51,405 nucleotides of DNA from a virus: positions 1-51,405 of the IMG/VR virus record IMGVR_UViG_3300031772_000051; one strand, written 5' to 3'. Under the pieces are notes generated by a model that did not search any database, was not told the origin of the DNA, and saw only the letters and a list, made by a program, of their open reading frames with translations. This document shows positions 8,379-18,951 of this stretch, one piece after another. Every line of letters starts with the position of its first letter. The stretch's first letter is position 1. The position numbers were made by a program, and so were the translations under genes.

Positions 8379-10358
8379 ATGGCAACCACAATTCAGAAAT
8401 CGTTTGCGCCAAATAGCAAAGAGATTCGCTATCTTAACCGTGATTTTTCACAGTTGCGTGAATCCCTGATCAATTTTGCCAAGACCTATTACCCAAATAC
8501 CTACAAGGATTTTTCTGCCGCATCTCCCGGCATGATGTTCATGGAACAAGCGGCATATGTTGGTGACGTGTTGAGTTACTACACCGATTACGCTTTCAAA
8601 GAAGGGTTGATGCTAAGTGCTACGGAGCGTCGTAACATCATCAGTCTTGCTGCGTACCTCGGATACAAAGTAAAACCAAGTCGTGCCGCAGCAGGAGTAA
8701 TCAATATCATGCAACTTTGTCCATCGGCAGATGATGGAAATGGAAACTATTATCCAGACACAAACTACATGTTGTTGGTCAAGGAGAATAGTCAATTTTC
8801 AAACAACGGGGGTTCGTACTACAATCTGATTCAGGGAGTTGATTTTACTGTCAGTTCGTCAGTGTCTCCGAGAATTGAGACCGTCTATTCTCGCAATCCA
8901 GATGGAACTCCTCAGTTTTTCCTGCTTGAGAAGCAAGGAAATATTGCGTCGGGACAAATCTACACCAAACAGGTGGTGGTATCTTCCCCATCAGCATTTT
9001 TTGAAATTCAACTCGAAGAGGATAACGTTCTTGGTATAGTTGACATGGTTGACTCCGACAACAATAAGTGGTATGAAGTTGACTACATTGCACAGGAAAT
9101 GGTTCCTATTGCAATTCCAAATGATGCCGAGTACGAGGGGTCATTGCGTTACTATCGTGATTCAGTTCCATACATCTTGAAGTTCCTGAAGACTTCTCGT
9201 CGCTATGTTACTATGGTTGATGAGAATAACATCACCAAAATTCAATTCGGTGCGGGCGTCAACGGTGTGGATGATGAAATTGTCACATTCGATTCCAATC
9301 TGATTAACGTAGGGTTGACAAATTCAACAAACGTCAATGTTCCCCTTGACCCTAGCAACTTCCTGAAGAATGAAAACTACGGAATTGCTCCATTCAATAC
9401 GACGTTAACGGTTCGCTATTTGGTTGGTGGAGGTTTGCAGAGCAACTGTCAGTCTGACGAAATCAGAACTGTAGTTCAAGCAGACTTTGATAATTCTTCT
9501 GAGGGGTTGTTGCCAGAGCAAGTTGATTTGCTCAATACGGTTAAGAATTCTTTGACCGTTACCAATCCATCTCCATGTGTTGGTGGTAAGGATTCAGAAA
9601 CCGACGAAGAAATCAAGATGAATTCTATGGCGAATTTTGCTGCACAGAGCAGAACAGTGACGCAGAACGATTATCTGGTTCGGGTGTATAGTTTGCCATC
9701 AAAATTCGGGTCTATCGCCAAAGCACAAGTCATTTCAGATACGAACTTGGAAGTAGGTGTAAACAAGATTCTGGTCGGTGTGGTTGACCAGAATAACGTT
9801 GCCTCGGTCAGAAACATCAGCAACAGCAGCTATTTCCGAAAGATTGCCTATGACGCAACCAATCCATTTGCTATTAACGTATATCTTCTGTCTTTTGATG
9901 CAAACAAGAAGTTGGTAAGTCCAAACGAGGCATTGGTGTCAAATTTGATTACCCATCTGAAACAATCCAGAATGATAACGGATGGCGTTAACATCATTGA
10001 TGGATACGTCATCAATATCGGAGTCAATTTCGTAATCACGGTGTATAAAGGATTCAACAAAAAGGATACGTTACTGTCTTGCATTCAAACGGTGCAGGAT
10101 TTCTTTAACATTGACAACTGGAATTTTTCTCAACCTATCAATCTAAGTCAACTGAATCTTCAAATTGCCAAAGTAGATGGAGTTCAGTCAGTGATCGAGG
10201 TCACGATTTACAACAAGACTGCTTTAGATGGTGCATATTCACCAGTAGAGTATGACGTTGCTGCGGCAACAAAGAACGGAATCATTTATCCATCGGTTGA
10301 TCCATCAATTTTTGAAGTCAAATATCCCGACTCTGACATAAAAGGATCAGTACTCTAA
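8379..10358 (+). CDS. 6: Baseplate wedge subunit, gp6 (baseplate J-like)
   Basis: 659 residues, the size of T4 gp6 (660). The N terminus (IRYLNRDFSQLRESLINFAK, then YKDFSAASPGMMFMEQAAYVGDVLSYYTDY) is the conserved gp6/J-family start, and ATERRNIISLAAYLGYKV follows as usual. The C-terminal half contains the baseplate-J region around QSRTVTQNDYLVRVYSLPSK. gp6 forms the continuous inner ring of the baseplate, with gp7 and gp53. It starts 2 bases after gp25. Confidence 0.92.
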   Translation: MATTIQKSFAPNSKEIRYLNRDFSQLRESLINFAKTYYPNTYKDFSAASPGMMFMEQAAYVGDVLSYYTDYAFKEGLMLSATERRNIISLAAYLGYKVKPSRAAAGVINIMQLCPSADDGNGNYYPDTNYMLLVKENSQFSNNGGSYYNLIQGVDFTVSSSVSPRIETVYSRNPDGTPQFFLLEKQGNIASGQIYTKQVVVSSPSAFFEIQLEEDNVLGIVDMVDSDNNKWYEVDYIAQEMVPIAIPNDAEYEGSLRYYRDSVPYILKFLKTSRRYVTMVDENNITKIQFGAGVNGVDDEIVTFDSNLINVGLTNSTNVNVPLDPSNFLKNENYGIAPFNTTLTVRYLVGGGLQSNCQSDEIRTVVQADFDNSSEGLLPEQVDLLNTVKNSLTVTNPSPCVGGKDSETDEEIKMNSMANFAAQSRTVTQNDYLVRVYSLPSKFGSIAKAQVISDTNLEVGVNKILVGVVDQNNVASVRNISNSSYFRKIAYDATNPFAINVYLLSFDANKKLVSPNEALVSNLITHLKQSRMITDGVNIIDGYVINIGVNFVITVYKGFNKKDTLLSCIQTVQDFFNIDNWNFSQPINLSQLNLQIAKVDGVQSVIEVTIYNKTALDGAYSPVEYDVAAATKNGIIYPSVDPSIFEVKYPDSDIKGSVL

Positions 10359-10359
10359 T

Positions 10360-13029
10360 ATGCATCATTTCATTTATCCATCTAAAGACACGTATGTAAC
10401 CAACCGCTCGCAGTTGGAAGACAAAAACTTTGGCATTGATGAAATTCTTCAGGTCGGGACAAAGAACACTCCTGTTGAAACATCTAACCCAACCAAGGAT
10501 TACATCTATACAGATGTCATTTTCAATGGTCAGGGAGTTTCGTATTTTACGGGCACTTTCTCGGGGTCGTTGCATGGCACAGTTGCATTTGCAAGTGGTA
10601 GTATTTCCGGAAGTGGATTGAGATTCAGTGCTTCATATTTTTCTGGAAGCGTAAATGGAACGGGATCGGTTGGCAGCGGAAGCTTTGGAGATCCTGCATC
10701 TGGAAGTGCAATCATAGGATACGTCACTGGGTCAATTATTTCTCCACTTGAATTTGGGAAATTTGTCGGACAGTTGACTGGTTCAGATGTATGTTTGACT
10801 GGAACTGGTTCTGGAACGGACACCCGCACTCAGCAGAACTGGACAACTACCGCTACACAATACGTTGACCGAGCATTCCTGAAGTTTGATTTGGTTGCTA
10901 TTTCAGCATCTATCGCTGCCGGTGAAATTGCCAGCCCCAAGTTTGCAATCAAATTGAAGGTTTGTAATGAATACAATCTTCCAATCACATACATCATCTA
11001 TGCTCTGCCAATCAGTCAGAGTTGGAATATGGGAGACGGATACATGTCCGACGAAGGTTCAGACACCGGCGTAAGTTGGCAGTATCGTGATAACAACTAC
11101 GGAACTGAGTGGTTTTCGCAATCGGTTGACCCAATTCCACGTCCAGCAATTGATTTTATTCATAACCCGCTATTGATTACTGCCTCGTTTGCCTATGGTG
11201 GGGGAACGTGGTACACTTCTAGCTGGTGCTCACAGAGTTTCAGTTATCAATCAGCGGATATTGATATGGATGTGACGCCAATGGTTTTGGCGTGGTTGAG
11301 TGGAAGCATTCCAAATGAGGGATTGGTCCTAGTTTCTTCCGATGAACTTCAGGCAACTGGTTCGGGATTCACTCTAAAGTTTTACAGTCGTGATACTAAC
11401 ACGATTTTCTCCCCCTTCTTGGATGTTGCGTGGGATGATATTGTTCTCGCAGGTGGATTTGTCACGGGTAGCCAATCAACTGGTAGCGTAGTCATTTCAA
11501 CTATCGCAGCGGGCATCTCCTCATCTGTTCAGAGTGGTTCTTCCTTTAACATTGCCGGTGGAGTCAGTGGCAGTTTCTCAGGAAGTGCTATAATCACTAC
11601 TACCGCAAACTACATAACCGCCAGCAATCAAAACTTTGATTATGCTGCTCCCGGCGACCCAAATGAAAACTCACTTTGGTATGCCAACAATGGATATCAC
11701 TATGATAGTTGGCAGTCTGCGTGGGATTTGGATCCATTTCATGGAGGATATTTGCCGAATACAGATATTCAGGTTAACCCTCCTGCTCCCGATTATGGAA
11801 GTTCTCCAATCTATCAGTTCACGGGAAGTTTCACTGGTTCGTTCAGCGGTTCCGTATCTACCGTTGGAACAATCTCTGGAAGCGGACTTTTCACGGCATC
11901 CTATTTCTCGGGTTCGGTTGATGGAATAGTCCAAGAAAGCAACAACGTAAGCATTTCTGGCAGTGTAAGCGGTAGCATTTCCGGCAGCGTAAGCGGTAGC
12001 GTTGGATTCCTCGGGGTCTATGTCGGTCAACTGACAAGCTCCTTGGTTTATCTCAACGGCACTGGTTCGGGATACTATCTTGACCCACTATTCTATGCGT
12101 TTAGTGGATTCACGAATGGACAAGGATTGACCGGAAATATCAGCGGCATCCCTGTGTTTGGAATGGTCAACGGATTTGTAACCATTTCTCAATCACTTGT
12201 AGCTGGTGCTTGCGGAAAATCATTTAGTGCTTCACTGGCAAAGGCAATTTTTACAAGTGGAGTATTTAGCGGAAGTTCCTTTGCTGCACTATATGTTGAC
12301 CACAAATTTGAAAACGCCATCCTATCCGGATCGTGGACCGTGGCGGCGTTGTTGGGTGCTACGGTAAACATTCCACTGCCATCTACCATCGCCCCATATG
12401 CCTATGCATACGTCAGTGGATTGTATGTCAACGGAAAGGCACTTGGAATTTACACCATTTCTGGCTCCAATGGGTCTCCTACCACGGCAAGTGCTGGCGC
12501 AAACAGTGCAAGCTTTAACGGACAGTTCGTAGATGGAAATCTGTTGGGAGGGATTTTGAGTCTCCAATTGAGCGGAAGTATGTTTACTTCATCTTACACC
12601 TATACCTCCAGCGTAGAAATGTCCTCAAGTGTAATGACCGCATTGGATGCTGCAAGACCATTCACGGTGGTAGTTCAGAACCTTCTTCCTACCTATAAGG
12701 CGGGAGATATTGTTAAGGTAGGAGTATTTAGTCGCAAGCAATTCCCACTCAAAACTTTTGGAAAAACAACACAGCAAGCACAGTATCTCATCCCTGAGTA
12801 CTTGCCAACATCGTCATACTACGCATTAAAGGATAATGAGACCGACGAAATAGTCATGAATTTTGATAGTTATACACAGATAGGTTGTCAGTATCCGGGC
12901 GGAAACTACTTCGTGATTGACACGACGAGTCTTCCACAGGACCGATACTATCGGGTGCTCATTCGTGTAGATGATGGTCAGTCAATTTACACGTTTGACT
13001 GCGGCAAGACATTCAAGTTGACGAGGTAA
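10360..13029 (+). CDS. Large virion protein with DNRLRE-like domain and Gly/Ser repeats
   Basis: 889 residues. The N terminus (FIYPSKDTYVTN, KNFGIDEILQVGT) and a later YVDRAFLKFDL match the DNRLRE domain pattern of secreted and cell-wall adhesins. Two Gly/Ser-rich modules, about residues 60-155 and 485-572, share the sequence order ASYFSGSV then VGQLT and GTGSG and are internal duplicates. A central block contains aromatic-rich sheet regions. The C-terminal 120 residues look like an Ig-like fold (SYYALKDNETDEIVMNF, RYYRVLIRVDDG). It starts 1 base after gp6 in the baseplate operon. A baseplate- or fibre-attached adhesin is inferred from domains and position. Confidence 0.65.
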   Translation: MHHFIYPSKDTYVTNRSQLEDKNFGIDEILQVGTKNTPVETSNPTKDYIYTDVIFNGQGVSYFTGTFSGSLHGTVAFASGSISGSGLRFSASYFSGSVNGTGSVGSGSFGDPASGSAIIGYVTGSIISPLEFGKFVGQLTGSDVCLTGTGSGTDTRTQQNWTTTATQYVDRAFLKFDLVAISASIAAGEIASPKFAIKLKVCNEYNLPITYIIYALPISQSWNMGDGYMSDEGSDTGVSWQYRDNNYGTEWFSQSVDPIPRPAIDFIHNPLLITASFAYGGGTWYTSSWCSQSFSYQSADIDMDVTPMVLAWLSGSIPNEGLVLVSSDELQATGSGFTLKFYSRDTNTIFSPFLDVAWDDIVLAGGFVTGSQSTGSVVISTIAAGISSSVQSGSSFNIAGGVSGSFSGSAIITTTANYITASNQNFDYAAPGDPNENSLWYANNGYHYDSWQSAWDLDPFHGGYLPNTDIQVNPPAPDYGSSPIYQFTGSFTGSFSGSVSTVGTISGSGLFTASYFSGSVDGIVQESNNVSISGSVSGSISGSVSGSVGFLGVYVGQLTSSLVYLNGTGSGYYLDPLFYAFSGFTNGQGLTGNISGIPVFGMVNGFVTISQSLVAGACGKSFSASLAKAIFTSGVFSGSSFAALYVDHKFENAILSGSWTVAALLGATVNIPLPSTIAPYAYAYVSGLYVNGKALGIYTISGSNGSPTTASAGANSASFNGQFVDGNLLGGILSLQLSGSMFTSSYTYTSSVEMSSSVMTALDAARPFTVVVQNLLPTYKAGDIVKVGVFSRKQFPLKTFGKTTQQAQYLIPEYLPTSSYYALKDNETDEIVMNFDSYTQIGCQYPGGNYFVIDTTSLPQDRYYRVLIRVDDGQSIYTFDCGKTFKLTR
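11953..12000 (+). repeat. 24-bp tandem repeat in the Gly/Ser module
   Basis: Two adjacent 24-base copies differing at two positions encode ISGSVSGS twice inside the duplicated module of the DNRLRE-like protein. Confidence 0.85.
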
Positions 13030-13030
13030 T

Positions 13031-13489
13031 ATGAGCGATTTTTCGCAAGACATTCAAAACTTTCAGCGATATGGAACCTACACTTACAAGTTTGATAGTG
13101 TTGGGAACATGACGTTCGACAGCTCCTCTGCCAACTTCAATCAAGTGTATTTGGCATTTCCACTTCAAAATGTTATCTACAACCCCGTCAAGGTCAAGAA
13201 TATTTATAATACGGAATTTGAGGAGTTTATACCGGGCCCAGTCTCCGAGACGGAGCAGAGGGTGGACACCCTTCAACAACAGTTGGATGTTGTTCAGGAA
13301 GAGAACGTCACACTGAAAACACAGCTCGATTCGGTCATCTTGCAGAATGAGTCCAGTGGTTCGGTAGCAGATATTATGGCGACGAAGCAAGTTATTATCG
13401 AACTCCGAAAAGCAGTCGGACAGGGAAGAGTGGAGACTGATTTTTCCGATACATTCCCTTACACGCCAATAAGAAAACCAACAACATAA
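13031..13489 (+). CDS. Small virion-region protein with coiled coil, 152 aa
   Basis: The N-terminal half is beta-rich (FQRYGTYTYKFDSVGNMTFD). Residues about 72-105 form a strong coiled coil (TEQRVDTLQQQLDVVQEEN). The C terminus is short and basic. One base separates it from each neighbour, so it is translated together with the 889-aa and 1567-aa proteins. I do not recognise the family. A trimerising connector between larger baseplate proteins would fit, but is inference. Confidence 0.65.
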   Translation: MSDFSQDIQNFQRYGTYTYKFDSVGNMTFDSSSANFNQVYLAFPLQNVIYNPVKVKNIYNTEFEEFIPGPVSETEQRVDTLQQQLDVVQEENVTLKTQLDSVILQNESSGSVADIMATKQVIIELRKAVGQGRVETDFSDTFPYTPIRKPTT

Positions 13490-13490
13490 T

Positions 13491-16400
13491 ATGGAGTTTA
13501 CGTCATATCAAATGGTGTCTAACAACACCGCAAGTCTGAATACAGGTTCGTATCTGAACCGAACGGAGTATTCCCTGTTTGTTAATGGGTTTGCATCAGA
13601 TTTGTGGTATGGATTTTCCGAAAATGACGTGGTTGAGCTGGCGGTTTGGGACCGTGAAAACAATTTCATCGCATGGGATGTTCTGGAAGATTCCAAGAGT
13701 TACAGTGAAGTAACACTCTCGTATCTGAATGCGCTCGATTTCCCAATTACATATTCTTACTCGGAGTTGCAATCAAATCTCATTCTATACAAGAATGCCA
13801 AGATATTGGTGAACCCTACGGCAGAGTTGTCATCCTCAATGGGAATTCTTGATGGAAGTTACTTTCTTGCATACAATTTTACCCGAGAAATGGCTGGACG
13901 TTCAGACACCCCGCTCATCATCAAGGATATTTCCCCGTCCAGACGTGAGTTGAAACTGATTCCTCTGACGACTGTAAGTGCTTCCTACGAAGCATTTTGC
14001 AAAAAGAAGGTGTTAGTCAGAGACGTATCTCCTCTTTACTTGCAGGCAATTAAGGGATGTCCATACGGACAAATTTACAACAAAGTAAGTCCGTTGTATG
14101 AGAATCAGATTAACACGATCAAGTCAATCTTCTTCTTGAACACGGATGGGGCAATGGTAAACTTCCTACGAAATTTGTATGAAGACATTACCATCTACAC
14201 AACCACTCCCGTTTCTACTCCATCCGGCCCGTCAAGCATCAGCGGAAGCGTGGTACGTATTCAAGGAATTCAGACGTATTTCAACAATTATCTGTTGTCT
14301 AACTCAGATAACATCGTTGATTTCCCGGACATGGATGCTCAGTTTGATGGATATGTTTCGGCGTCCATCGAAAGAAAATTCGCTCCGATTGGACAACATC
14401 CGCTTCCACAATACGTGCAAGCGAAAGCGTTTGTGTATGATTACTTCACGAAGTATTTCTACCAACCCATTTCAGACATCCTCCGCACGACGTATCGTGA
14501 AAAATACTTTGCCGACCTAAAGAACGCCATCAATCTGGGCGATAACCGACTTTTGCCGATTCTTCAGCACGGAGTCATGGACGAGAGACAGTCTCCAAAT
14601 GAACCCCTGACCTTGTTAGTAAAGTTGCAATCTGAATTGCCGCCCGACCTTGCAATTCAATCCTCATGTTGGGTTTCCAACATATCACTTTCGCCATACG
14701 TGGTCAATGCGATTGTTAAGAATCCACAGGGCAACGTTATTCACAAGATTGGACCTCCAAACTTTTCCGTTCCAATTCCACACGTCAGTTTGACGAATAC
14801 GAATCAGTCATATACTGCGACGGATTTGCAACACGATAATGAGACTGATCGTGAACTGACTGTTAGCAGAAATTTGACAGAGCTGAACGTGGATTATACG
14901 GATTTCCAAAATTTCGTAGTGTTTTCGTCGGCAGAGCTTCGTCTGAAAATCTTCAAGAACAAGATCATAAATGCTTCGGCATTGAGTTCATCCATAAGAA
15001 CGTTGGACCAGCGAAATACTACGTTCATGTTGGCAAGTGGAAGCAGTTATCCATATTATACCCAAGAGTGGACATCTACTCAGGGAGAGATAAACGGCAT
15101 CGTAAACTCTTTTGATGGATTTGAATCGTATCTGTACCGAAGCGGAGACTACGCATATGTCAATGGAAATTTCATAAGCTCAAGCTTTGTTGCTGAGATG
15201 GATGTTTCCGCAAGTGCATATGATAAGAATAACCGTGACAGTTTGATTAACAACTGTCCTTACCACATTCTTTCCGATTCCTTAAACGATGACTACATCA
15301 TTTTCCTTTCGATGATTGGTCACTTCTTTGATGAAATCTACATCTACATCGCTAACATGCCTTCGGAAAGGCACGTCGGTTCGGGGGCAACAGAAGCATT
15401 TACTCGTCGCATTGTAGAATACATGCTTGAGACTTTTGGTTGGACGCTGGATGATTCGTTGGAACAGGCGAACATGCTGAACAACTACTTGACTTCTGAA
15501 CAACAGGAGGGGTTGAATGGTATGTCTGCGGAAGACCGTCTCAAGGAAGTGAGAAATCGTATTCTCATCAACTTGCCACGCATTTTCAAGACTAAGGGAA
15601 CCGAAGAGTCTGTCCGTGTCATTCTTGCTTGTTATGGCGTTCCGTCTTCGCTGTTGACTATTCGTGAATACGGTGGAGTCAACTATACAGATGAAAAGGC
15701 GTCATACACCACGTATGAGCGTTCCTTCATGTATCAGTGGGACACGTCTTCCAAGTACGACCATTTCAGAAACAATCTCACTACCAATTGTAACACGTTT
15801 CTCCTGAAGTTCTGCATCGGCGATGCGGACAGTTATGTTTATGGAAGAGAACAAAACATGTTGGGAGTGGTTGGGGGAGGCGTCACTGCAAATTCCCCAT
15901 CTGGTTCGGGAGATTGGACCGTTGGATTTATTCGTGAACCAGGACCAAATCTCGGACGAGTGTACTTCCGAATTGGATATGATAACAATCCTCAGTTCAA
16001 AATTACCAGCTCAACATTCCCGCTCTTTGACGGAAGCATCTATAGCTTGATGCTTCGTCGTAATCTGGTTCCTACGGGATTTGAATACAATACAAACACA
16101 GATGCTATTCCAAGTATATTTGATTTGTATGTTCAGAAGAATGAGTTTGGAAACCAGACACTAAGACTTACTTCAAGTAAAGTCTCGTATGATTATGCAA
16201 TCAATCATAGATTCTCGGTTGATTCATCTGGGTCTTACCTTATGCTCGGTGGTTGGTTTGCTGACCGAAACGGACAAGGATTTACCGGAGCAATGGACAA
16301 ACTTCAGGTATGGTATGATGCCATTACCGATAGTAACTTTGAAGATTACGCCAACAGCATAAACGCCTACAGTTTTAGCGGGTCACGTCCCGCTCACCAA

Positions 16401-18194
16401 TCTCTATTGTTCCGTATGCATACGGACTATCCATTTGACATGCGTCAAATTGCCCCGGGTGATGCCGTACCAAACAACTTCATAGGGTTGTCTGGACCAT
16501 ATAACGTATGGGTAGGACAGTGGAGAAATGCAAACCCATACTATGCAACAAACTCGATAAACAAGCAATTTGATTGTCTGACGCCAACGCCAACACAAAT
16601 CAACAACATGGATTTGATGGCCAATTATGCGGCGTGGAGTGGTTCGCAAAAGTTGGTTTATGATACCGCCTCCTGCCGATACGTGTCACAATCTACATAC
16701 CCGTGGCAATTCAAGGTAATTGATTATCCAAGCACTTGGGGAGTGTCCAAATATGGTCCAAACAAATTCAGAAATGAAAAGGTAAGGCATACATCCCAAT
16801 CTATTGCTGCCCGATTTGACAACAAGGAGCGTTCTACGTATGTTCCTCGCAACAACACGGCACCAGATTCCAACCAAGTAGGATTCTTCGTTGACCCACA
16901 GGATTTCCGTAACAAAGATACGGTAAGATACTTTGGAAATTTCGATTTCATGGATGCAATCGGTGCGCCATTCAATCAGTATTCACAGAGTTATCAATCG
17001 CTCAATCTTTTCCGCAAAGAATACGCCTCATCACTTAATGAAGGCAGCGGAAGCAGAACTTTGTTCAATGAGTTAATCACACTCTACAAGCTATACTTCA
17101 ACCGTTCCATATTTGAAGCAATCAGGAACGTTGTGCCCGCCCGTGCGAATGCACTTGTTGGAGTGTTGATAGAACCCTCCATTTTGGAGCGTCCGAAGTA
17201 TCCAATTAAACCAATCGGAAGCGAAATGAACAGTGGTTCGGTGTGGTATGGTGAAGCGACTGCATCACATTATTTCCGTGACCCAAACACCAAGTTGTGT
17301 CGCCTTACAGAGTCGCTTCTCTATGCGGACTTCAACTTTAATACGAACTCCGTATCAAATTTCAACACCAATTCTATGCCCGAAAATAGAATTATTGATG
17401 TGAATTTGTCATATCTCAATTTGCCAAACAGAATGTACCCCGTCAACTATTTGATGGGTGGAACGTATATCGGGGATATGATGGACCCATATCAACTTGG
17501 GCACTTTGCTGGTGGAATCGTCGCCGATCCAAACATCATCCTTGCTCCGGTCACAGTGGTTCCAATAGCAAACTTCATTGCGGATGTTACGTCTGGAAAT
17601 TACCCATTGACTGTAAACTTCTCCAACCTAAGTGTGGATGCCGATGGATATTCGTGGGACTTTGGAAATGGAACTGGTAGCGTAGAAGTTGCTCCTACCT
17701 ATGTTTATAACATACCCGGCGTTTACACGGTTACGCTTACTGCCTTCCGTGGTGAATTGTTTGATGTAGATACTCAAGTGGGGTATATCACCGTCAATGC
17801 AATACCTGCGGTTTCATGTTTTAGTTCTGGAAGCTCACGCAGCGGAGTCGCTCCCGGTGGATTCCCAACTCAATACACCATCACTCTTGGATCTGCAACG
17901 GGTTCTATTCAGTTGAAATTCAATTCTTACAATGTTCCTGACAAATACATCGTTATTTATGAGGGTAACACCGTGATTAACACTGGATACCGTGGCGCAT
18001 CATCGTATCAGGCAGCATTGAATACCGCACTTCTGTCGAGAGGATTGCCATCCGAAACCATTATAACCCCCGGTCATGGTACGGCAACGTTCCTCAAGAC
18101 GGGTAGTTCTTCCACGGCAATTGTTCAAACGTGGTCGCCATTGACGGGAACGGGATGGAACTGGACTGCAAGTTGCCCGGGAGTCACACTATAA
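13491..18194 (+). CDS. Giant baseplate/tail protein with LamG-like and PKD domains, possible gp7 counterpart
   Basis: 1567 residues. Around residues 680-720 the segment RILINLPRIFKTKGTEESVR followed by ILACYGVPSSLLTIREYGG resembles the KGT...YG(I/V) signature of tail protein I and gp7-like wedge proteins. With gp25 and gp6 just upstream this suggests the gp7 role (T4 gp7 is 1032 residues). Residues about 767-963 form a LamG/concanavalin-like sandwich (KLQVWYDAITDSNFEDYANS at its end). Residues about 1357-1437 are a typical PKD domain (YSWDFGNGTGS, PGVYTVTLTAF). A further unrecognised beta domain ends the protein. The PKD domain is secure; the gp7 link rests on motif and gene order only. Confidence 0.65.
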   Translation: MEFTSYQMVSNNTASLNTGSYLNRTEYSLFVNGFASDLWYGFSENDVVELAVWDRENNFIAWDVLEDSKSYSEVTLSYLNALDFPITYSYSELQSNLILYKNAKILVNPTAELSSSMGILDGSYFLAYNFTREMAGRSDTPLIIKDISPSRRELKLIPLTTVSASYEAFCKKKVLVRDVSPLYLQAIKGCPYGQIYNKVSPLYENQINTIKSIFFLNTDGAMVNFLRNLYEDITIYTTTPVSTPSGPSSISGSVVRIQGIQTYFNNYLLSNSDNIVDFPDMDAQFDGYVSASIERKFAPIGQHPLPQYVQAKAFVYDYFTKYFYQPISDILRTTYREKYFADLKNAINLGDNRLLPILQHGVMDERQSPNEPLTLLVKLQSELPPDLAIQSSCWVSNISLSPYVVNAIVKNPQGNVIHKIGPPNFSVPIPHVSLTNTNQSYTATDLQHDNETDRELTVSRNLTELNVDYTDFQNFVVFSSAELRLKIFKNKIINASALSSSIRTLDQRNTTFMLASGSSYPYYTQEWTSTQGEINGIVNSFDGFESYLYRSGDYAYVNGNFISSSFVAEMDVSASAYDKNNRDSLINNCPYHILSDSLNDDYIIFLSMIGHFFDEIYIYIANMPSERHVGSGATEAFTRRIVEYMLETFGWTLDDSLEQANMLNNYLTSEQQEGLNGMSAEDRLKEVRNRILINLPRIFKTKGTEESVRVILACYGVPSSLLTIREYGGVNYTDEKASYTTYERSFMYQWDTSSKYDHFRNNLTTNCNTFLLKFCIGDADSYVYGREQNMLGVVGGGVTANSPSGSGDWTVGFIREPGPNLGRVYFRIGYDNNPQFKITSSTFPLFDGSIYSLMLRRNLVPTGFEYNTNTDAIPSIFDLYVQKNEFGNQTLRLTSSKVSYDYAINHRFSVDSSGSYLMLGGWFADRNGQGFTGAMDKLQVWYDAITDSNFEDYANSINAYSFSGSRPAHQSLLFRMHTDYPFDMRQIAPGDAVPNNFIGLSGPYNVWVGQWRNANPYYATNSINKQFDCLTPTPTQINNMDLMANYAAWSGSQKLVYDTASCRYVSQSTYPWQFKVIDYPSTWGVSKYGPNKFRNEKVRHTSQSIAARFDNKERSTYVPRNNTAPDSNQVGFFVDPQDFRNKDTVRYFGNFDFMDAIGAPFNQYSQSYQSLNLFRKEYASSLNEGSGSRTLFNELITLYKLYFNRSIFEAIRNVVPARANALVGVLIEPSILERPKYPIKPIGSEMNSGSVWYGEATASHYFRDPNTKLCRLTESLLYADFNFNTNSVSNFNTNSMPENRIIDVNLSYLNLPNRMYPVNYLMGGTYIGDMMDPYQLGHFAGGIVADPNIILAPVTVVPIANFIADVTSGNYPLTVNFSNLSVDADGYSWDFGNGTGSVEVAPTYVYNIPGVYTVTLTAFRGELFDVDTQVGYITVNAIPAVSCFSSGSSRSGVAPGGFPTQYTITLGSATGSIQLKFNSYNVPDKYIVIYEGNTVINTGYRGASSYQAALNTALLSRGLPSETIITPGHGTATFLKTGSSSTAIVQTWSPLTGTGWNWTASCPGVTL

Positions 18195-18197
18195 TTT

Positions 18198-18899
18198 ATG
18201 AACTACGGCGAAATATCATTTGACATGACGGTGGATCAACACGCAACGGGTTCACGTTCAGATTACCTGCTCAAGCGTTGGCGGAAGTTCACTATTTATG
18301 CAAAAAGCGGGTCTTACAATAGGACAGACAACCCGTTGGAAAATCTGTATTCCACGTCGTCGGTATATCTGTATGACTATGTAGTTGTCCGAAAAGATTG
18401 GTACAGCAGCATGGTTTACACGTCGTCATTTATTGATACGACTCCTGCGGATTATACGTCGGAAACGGGTTCAAACCAGTGGTTTCATAGAGAAAACACC
18501 TTCCGCAACAGTCCCAATGCAATCGTCAACAATTACCAATTGCAGTACAACCCAATTGCATCTGGAATCTTTCCGGCAAGACCAAGGTATGGTTATTCCC
18601 CACTATTTCCATCCTTCAATCCGCCGCCTATTTATACAGATCAAGGTGAATACTTTGAAATAGTGGGGAGTTACCCACTCAATCATTTTACGCATAAGCG
18701 TTCATTGTTCTCGTTGTTTAACATGACAACCTATGGTATGGAGGCGGGCGTAGTTACCTCTGGTTCGTACTTTAGATGTCAGCAAACTATCACGACAACC
18801 ATCGGGGAAAATGGATTGGAAGATGGTTCGGCACCAGTTCAGTCAACACAAGTCGGAAATCTTAACCTGATCCAGAGCGATAACGTAATAAACAAATAA
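18198..18899 (+). CDS. Virion-region protein, 233 aa, unknown
   Basis: This protein is rich in Tyr, Asn, Ser and Phe and is probably all-beta (YGEISFDMTVDQHATGSRSD, then many aromatic strands such as FHRENTFRNSPNAIVNNYQL). It begins 3 bases after the giant LamG/PKD protein and is the last gene before the homing-endonuclease insertion. The composition matches the neighbouring tail proteins. No family is recognised; a tail or baseplate accessory component is inferred from position. Confidence 0.65.
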   Translation: MNYGEISFDMTVDQHATGSRSDYLLKRWRKFTIYAKSGSYNRTDNPLENLYSTSSVYLYDYVVVRKDWYSSMVYTSSFIDTTPADYTSETGSNQWFHRENTFRNSPNAIVNNYQLQYNPIASGIFPARPRYGYSPLFPSFNPPPIYTDQGEYFEIVGSYPLNHFTHKRSLFSLFNMTTYGMEAGVVTSGSYFRCQQTITTTIGENGLEDGSAPVQSTQVGNLNLIQSDNVINK

Positions 18900-18940
18900 A
18901 AAAGGGTTGCTCGCTGATACTTATTAGATGAGAACCTTTT
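18898..18940 (+). terminator. Imperfect hairpin before the homing endonuclease
   Basis: AAAAAGGGTTGCTC can pair with GAGAACCTTTTT with two bulged G residues, and the downstream arm ends in a T run. It could be a weak terminator that separates the endonuclease from the tail operon. The pairing is imperfect and the loop is about 17 bases. Confidence 0.3.
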
Positions 18941-18951
18941 TATAAAGACAT

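Noticed and set aside
13201-13215. TATTTATA copies inside coding DNA (for example near 8283, 13202, 18628, 28332)
   Set aside because: They lie in the middle of confident genes with no start codon at the proper distance, so they were not called as promoters; they give the background rate.
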